DNA of 8,937 nucleotides. Source: Promethearchaeota archaeon. Its GTDB lineage: Archaea > Asgardarchaeota > Lokiarchaeia > Sigynarchaeales > SOKP01. Shown here in pieces: positions 6,322 through 8,937 of the stretch. The notes under the pieces were generated by a model. It did not search any database, was not told the DNA's origin, and saw only the letters and a program-made list of their open reading frames with translations. The DNA is taken from NCBI GenBank assembly GCA_004524515.1, contig SDNV01000109.1:1-8937 (forward strand). The letters run 5' to 3'. The position numbers were made by a program, and so were the translations under genes. Position 1 is the stretch's first letter; each line of letters opens with the position of its first letter.

Positions 6322-7056
6322 ATGCAAAATAAATTACTCCATGTAATTGTCGATCATAGAGAAACAAAGTTAAAAGAATTATTTGATAAAAAAAAAGAAT
6401 ATATAGAGTATGAATCAAAACAATTAGACATTGCAGATATTGTTGTGTCAAATGATGTGGCCATTGAACGAAAAGAAGGATTTGATTTTGTTTCTTCGAT
6501 AATTGATAACCGATTATTTGAACAATTATTAAGACTAAAAGAAACGTATCCAAATCCTATCCTTATTCTTGAGGGATTAAATGATCAGGTGTTTGAAAAT
6601 ACTGGAATGAGATTATCTTCAATATACGGAGCACTCTCATTTATTTCTTATAAATTGGGCATTTCTATTATACCAACTAGAAATTTAGAAGACACCGCAA
6701 TTGTTATTGAGAGAATCGCTTATAGAGAGCAGGTCAAAGATGATATGCCTCTCTTTTCGAGACGGGCACCTAAAGAAATGTCAATAGAGGACAGGAGAGC
6801 GTTTATTATTGAAGGTCTCGTAGATATTGGCCCAAAAAAAGCTAAGGTTCTAATTGAAAAATTTAAAACTCCTTTTAGTGTAATAAAAGCCATTAAAAAT
6901 ACAGAAATAATTTATACAAGAACGGGTAATCCGAAAGGTATTGAAGGACCGCTAAAGGAAATCAATGGAATTGGTTGGAAATTTGTTCATAAAAATAAAG
7001 AGATTTTATTTGGAAAAAAGATGAAATCTCCTCAGAAAAAAATTAATGAACTCTAA
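6322..7056 (+). CDS. xpf: XPF/ERCC4-family structure-specific DNA endonuclease, short archaeal form
   Basis: 244-aa nuclease acting on branched DNA (3' flaps, forks) in repair; in Crenarchaeota the short form works with PCNA. The N-terminal ERCC4 nuclease domain (about 6-135) shows VDHRE (Asp11, Arg13, Glu14), LDIADIVVS (Asp39), the metal-site core IERK (48-51), and DNRLFEQLLRL (62-72) followed by PILILEG (79-85). A linker leads to a C-terminal tandem helix-hairpin-helix domain: LVDIGPKKAKVLIEKF (166-181) and LKEINGIGWKFV (211-222). No helicase domain is present, unlike euryarchaeal Hef, and the length matches Sulfolobus-type XPF. The usual Gly before the Asp of the GD motif is Ala here; the metal ligands remain. 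No clear PCNA-binding motif is visible at the basic C-terminus. The gene stands alone with its own promoter and converges on the acyl-CoA dehydrogenase gene. Confidence 0.92.
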   Translation: MQNKLLHVIVDHRETKLKELFDKKKEYIEYESKQLDIADIVVSNDVAIERKEGFDFVSSIIDNRLFEQLLRLKETYPNPILILEGLNDQVFENTGMRLSSIYGALSFISYKLGISIIPTRNLEDTAIVIERIAYREQVKDDMPLFSRRAPKEMSIEDRRAFIIEGLVDIGPKKAKVLIEKFKTPFSVIKAIKNTEIIYTRTGNPKGIEGPLKEINGIGWKFVHKNKEILFGKKMKSPQKKINEL

Positions 7057-7072
7057 AAATTTCATTTAACTT

Positions 7073-7087
7073 AAAAAAAGAAAAAAA
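7073..7087 (-). terminator. T-rich terminator-like tract after acyl-CoA dehydrogenase gene
   Basis: Read on the minus strand this is seven T, one C, seven T, beginning two bases past the stop codon of the acyl-CoA dehydrogenase gene. Oligo-T tracts of this kind end transcription by archaeal RNA polymerase without needing a hairpin. The arms CTCTAAA (7051-7057) and TTTAGAG (7088-7094) flank the tract and overlap the ends of both convergent genes. Confidence 0.5.
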
Positions 7088-7088
7088 T

Positions 7089-8351
7089 TTAGAGAATATT
7101 TTTATATCTTCTCAATAAATTCTGAATAATAAATAATTGAATGTTTCGCGCTCCACCAATTACTTCTTCTATTTTTGAGGTATCCATAAATTCATCCAGT
7201 GGGGTATTATCAGTTACACTTATTCCTCCCATATGCTGCTGTACATCATAACAAATTTGATGAGTGAGCTTTGATACATAAAACTTACCTTGAGATGAGA
7301 CTCCCGCAACCCATTTCTCTGCCTCTCTGCTTGGTTTTTCAGCAAATAAGATCTTTTCATCATATATTGTTGCTGCTGATAACGCTAATGATGTTGCCGC
7401 AGTGGTACTTGATAAAAGTTCTCCTAACCCAAATCCAACACCTTCAAATTTGATTACTTCTTGACCAAATTGTTTACGTAAATTGGTATAAATAATTCCA
7501 TAAATTAAACCCCCCCAGCATATTCCAATACCACTTCCCATAATTCCAAGTCGTTCTGGGACTAATCCTTCAAATAATCTTACATAGCCATCTCCATCAT
7601 CCGCGAGAATATATTCTTTAGGTACTTTAACATTATTCATTATTGTATGAGCTATATGTACTCTTGGGACTGACGCAATTTTAAGCCTTCTCGTTTCAAA
7701 CCCGAAATCTCGCTTGATCATAGATTGTACCATTGTTTGTCGTGGATGCTCTTCATCATATACACCATAACAGCAGATATAATCTGCTTTGGGACCATTA
7801 GTTGTGTACACCTTTTCTCCGTTATAAATAATGCCATCATCTACTTTCGTACATTTCATTGTCATGTTTACTGCATCGCTCCCTCTTTCTGGCTCCGTTA
7901 TCCCTATACATCCTACTTTCTGGCCAGACATTAAATCATCTTGAGCTTTCGCTATTGCATCACTCTGCCCTCCATAATGAAAATAGTGAAATGTGGGATT
8001 CCCGCATAAAATTCCGCTGGCCAGACGAGCAAGCTCTAATTGAGGATCTAAGAGTGATATGTGTGTTGCTAATAGGATCTCTTTTTTCATACCATAAGGG
8101 GTGAAATCTTTCCATTTGTTAATTCTTTGCATATATCCACGTTTTCCTAGTTCAGGAAATAAAACATAAACATCTTGAGATTTGTCTATCTTCGGATTTA
8201 ATTCTAAACAAAAATCCTGGAGTTCTTGACAAAATTCGATTTCTTCATGATTCAACATGGGAAATATGTTATCATTAAAGATCTTAAAGACATTTTCGAG
8301 CGACATTTTCTCTAAGATGTCATCTTTAATAATTTTCTCTTGAAATTTCAT
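7089..8351 (-). CDS. Acyl-CoA dehydrogenase family flavoprotein
   Basis: 420-aa FAD enzyme that would desaturate an acyl-CoA between C2 and C3 and pass electrons to ETF. Family motifs appear in order: the helical N-terminal domain (1-145); IGITEPERGSDAVNM (149-163); YNGEKVYTTNGPKADY (176-191), the FAD/substrate beta-domain; PERLGIMGSGIG (265-276); LRKQFGQ..IKFEG (291-304); QQHMGGISVTDNTPLDEF (371-388); and EEVIGGARNIQL (395-406). The Glu used by medium-chain enzymes (MCAD Glu376) is Gly399 here. Glu266, in PERL, occupies the place of the catalytic Glu of isovaleryl-CoA and long-chain dehydrogenases (the position of MCAD Thr255). Activity is therefore probably retained, with a branched or long acyl substrate possible. 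No beta-oxidation partner, CoA ligase or ETF gene is adjacent. The start ATG 8351 follows an A-rich leader without a clear Shine-Dalgarno site; ATG 8306 is a later option. Confidence 0.92.
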   Translation of the reverse strand: MKFQEKIIKDDILEKMSLENVFKIFNDNIFPMLNHEEIEFCQELQDFCLELNPKIDKSQDVYVLFPELGKRGYMQRINKWKDFTPYGMKKEILLATHISLLDPQLELARLASGILCGNPTFHYFHYGGQSDAIAKAQDDLMSGQKVGCIGITEPERGSDAVNMTMKCTKVDDGIIYNGEKVYTTNGPKADYICCYGVYDEEHPRQTMVQSMIKRDFGFETRRLKIASVPRVHIAHTIMNNVKVPKEYILADDGDGYVRLFEGLVPERLGIMGSGIGICWGGLIYGIIYTNLRKQFGQEVIKFEGVGFGLGELLSSTTAATSLALSAATIYDEKILFAEKPSREAEKWVAGVSSQGKFYVSKLTHQICYDVQQHMGGISVTDNTPLDEFMDTSKIEEVIGGARNIQLFIIQNLLRRYKNIL

Positions 8352-8545
8352 TTTTTCTCAATTAGCAGTTAGTTTTCATAATTATAATTATAATTTAATA
8401 AGTATTTAATTACAATTAAATTTTAGATTTCTAATTTAATTTTGTAGGATTTCAAAGGTAAAATCATAAATAAAGATAAAATTATTATAATTTTAACTTA
8501 ATTATTAAAATAGTAAAGAAGGAATAACACTGAATTAAATTAAAG
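8352..8545. promoter_or_regulatory. Divergent promoter region with AT palindromes
   Basis: 194 bases with no gene, between the acyl-CoA dehydrogenase gene and the last, partial gene. It contains a perfect AT-only palindrome TAAAATTAT-T-ATAATTTTA (8477-8495), a 9-bp inverted repeat AATTAAATT/AATTTAATT (8414-8422 and 8433-8441), and a repeated TTATAA pattern near 8380-8395, upstream of the minus-strand start. Any of these could include TATA elements; a TATA-like ATTATTAAAATAG near 8501-8513 is about 35-45 bases before the plus-strand ATG. Composition is so AT-biased that chance palindromes are expected. Confidence 0.35.
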
Positions 8546-8937
8546 ATGATAATCTACATTATTACTTTAATCATAGGAATAATTCTCATATTATTAATTA
8601 TTTTAGTATGTTTTCGTTATGGAAATTATTTTGGTAGATTTAAAACTAGAAAAAAAAAGAAACAAAAAGAGAAGTCATTAGATAGAGCTTTAAATAAGTA
8701 TGTTACTGAAGATAAAAAATATGGGGTAAAGCAGAAATTAGGGAAAATCTCGGAAATCATTGCTCAAACCGAGGCCCATATAGACCAGACCGTCAAGAAA
8801 AAAGTAAAACTAGCGAAGACTTCACTCAAGATTAAGGAGGGAGAAGTTGAATTCATAGATAAAGCTAAAATGGAGTATAATGCATTTATTTCAGAATTCA
8901 AGTCAGCATTGCCAAGAACTGAGGAAGAAAGAAAACA
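8546..8937 (+). CDS. Unrecognised membrane-anchored, highly charged helical protein (3' end cut by window)
   Basis: An open frame runs from ATG 8546 to the last base: 130 whole codons and no stop. I do not recognise the family. The protein starts directly with a hydrophobic helix (residues 2-22, almost all I/L/V), then CFRYG and a strongly basic stretch around 31-43 (TRKKKKQKEK). The rest is charged, Lys/Glu-rich and probably helical, with TLKIKEGEVEFIDKAKMEY-like stretches suggesting coiled coil. The positive-inside rule would put the long charged region in the cytosol behind a signal-anchor helix. Third-position bases are mixed and the frame is free of stops across an AT-rich region, which supports real coding. 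The weak point is the start: no ribosome-binding site lies close by, although AGAAGGA occurs at 8517-8523. It could be a scaffold or membrane-shaping protein, but nothing visible decides this. Confidence 0.72.
   Translation, partial: MIIYIITLIIGIILILLIILVCFRYGNYFGRFKTRKKKKQKEKSLDRALNKYVTEDKKYGVKQKLGKISEIIAQTEAHIDQTVKKKVKLAKTSLKIKEGEVEFIDKAKMEYNAFISEFKSALPRTEEERK

Noticed and set aside
7725..8104. Plus-strand open frames opposite the acyl-CoA dehydrogenase gene
   Set aside because: They overlap the conserved flavoprotein on the other strand and overlap each other; their composition is not protein-like.
8414..8495. AT-only palindromes as operators
   Set aside because: The 19-bp and 9-bp repeats contain no G or C and sit in very AT-rich DNA; not strong enough for a separate operator call.
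1..8937. CRISPR arrays, tRNA or rRNA genes, insertion sequences
   Set aside because: I saw no regularly spaced repeats, no tRNA T-arm-like consensus in the intergenic regions, no rRNA-like segment and no transposase motif.

Overview
The window is a very AT-rich stretch of what is most probably an archaeal chromosome. Three things point to Archaea: an archaeal-type 2-amino-3,7-dideoxy-D-threo-hept-6-ulosonate (ADH) synthase, a short helicase-less XPF/ERCC4 nuclease of the TACK/Asgard type, and TATA boxes about 30-40 bases upstream of several starts with few convincing Shine-Dalgarno sites. The combination of low GC, AGA-rich codon use, an acyl-CoA dehydrogenase and short XPF suggests an Asgard (Lokiarchaeia-like) genome. 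That assignment is inference; no rRNA or eukaryotic-signature gene is present to settle it.

Layout. (1) Positions 4-1536, minus strand: three consecutive full-length low-molecular-weight phosphatase paralogues, tightly packed as one operon. The middle one has lost any standard start codon at the expected place. (2) 1537-1678: divergent promoter region. (3) 1679-3250, plus: L-aspartate oxidase (nadB). (4) 3251-3459: intergenic, with a small hairpin, a direct repeat and a good TATA box. (5) 3460-6196, plus: a probable three-gene operon of ADH synthase, a subtilisin-family protease with a C-terminal membrane anchor and no signal peptide, and a YdjM/DUF457-like membrane protein. It is closed by a perfect inverted repeat placed right after the last stop. 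(6) 6322-7056, plus: XPF-type nuclease with its own TATA promoter, flanked by a 10-bp inverted repeat. (7) 7089-8351, minus: acyl-CoA dehydrogenase, convergent with the nuclease and followed by a T-rich tract. (8) 8352-8545: divergent promoter region with AT-only palindromes. (9) 8546 to the window end, plus: start of an unrecognised gene for a membrane-anchored, charged, probably helical protein, cut by the window edge.

Most genes are housekeeping: NAD synthesis, aromatic amino acid precursor synthesis, DNA repair and acyl-CoA oxidation. They share no single pathway. The unusual parts are the triplicated phosphatase array, with diverging P-loops and a phospho-arginine-phosphatase-like threonine in each, and the probably cytosol-facing tail-anchored subtilisin coupled to a small membrane protein. 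I see no CRISPR array, transposon, tRNA or rRNA, and no convincing entirely new multi-gene system.
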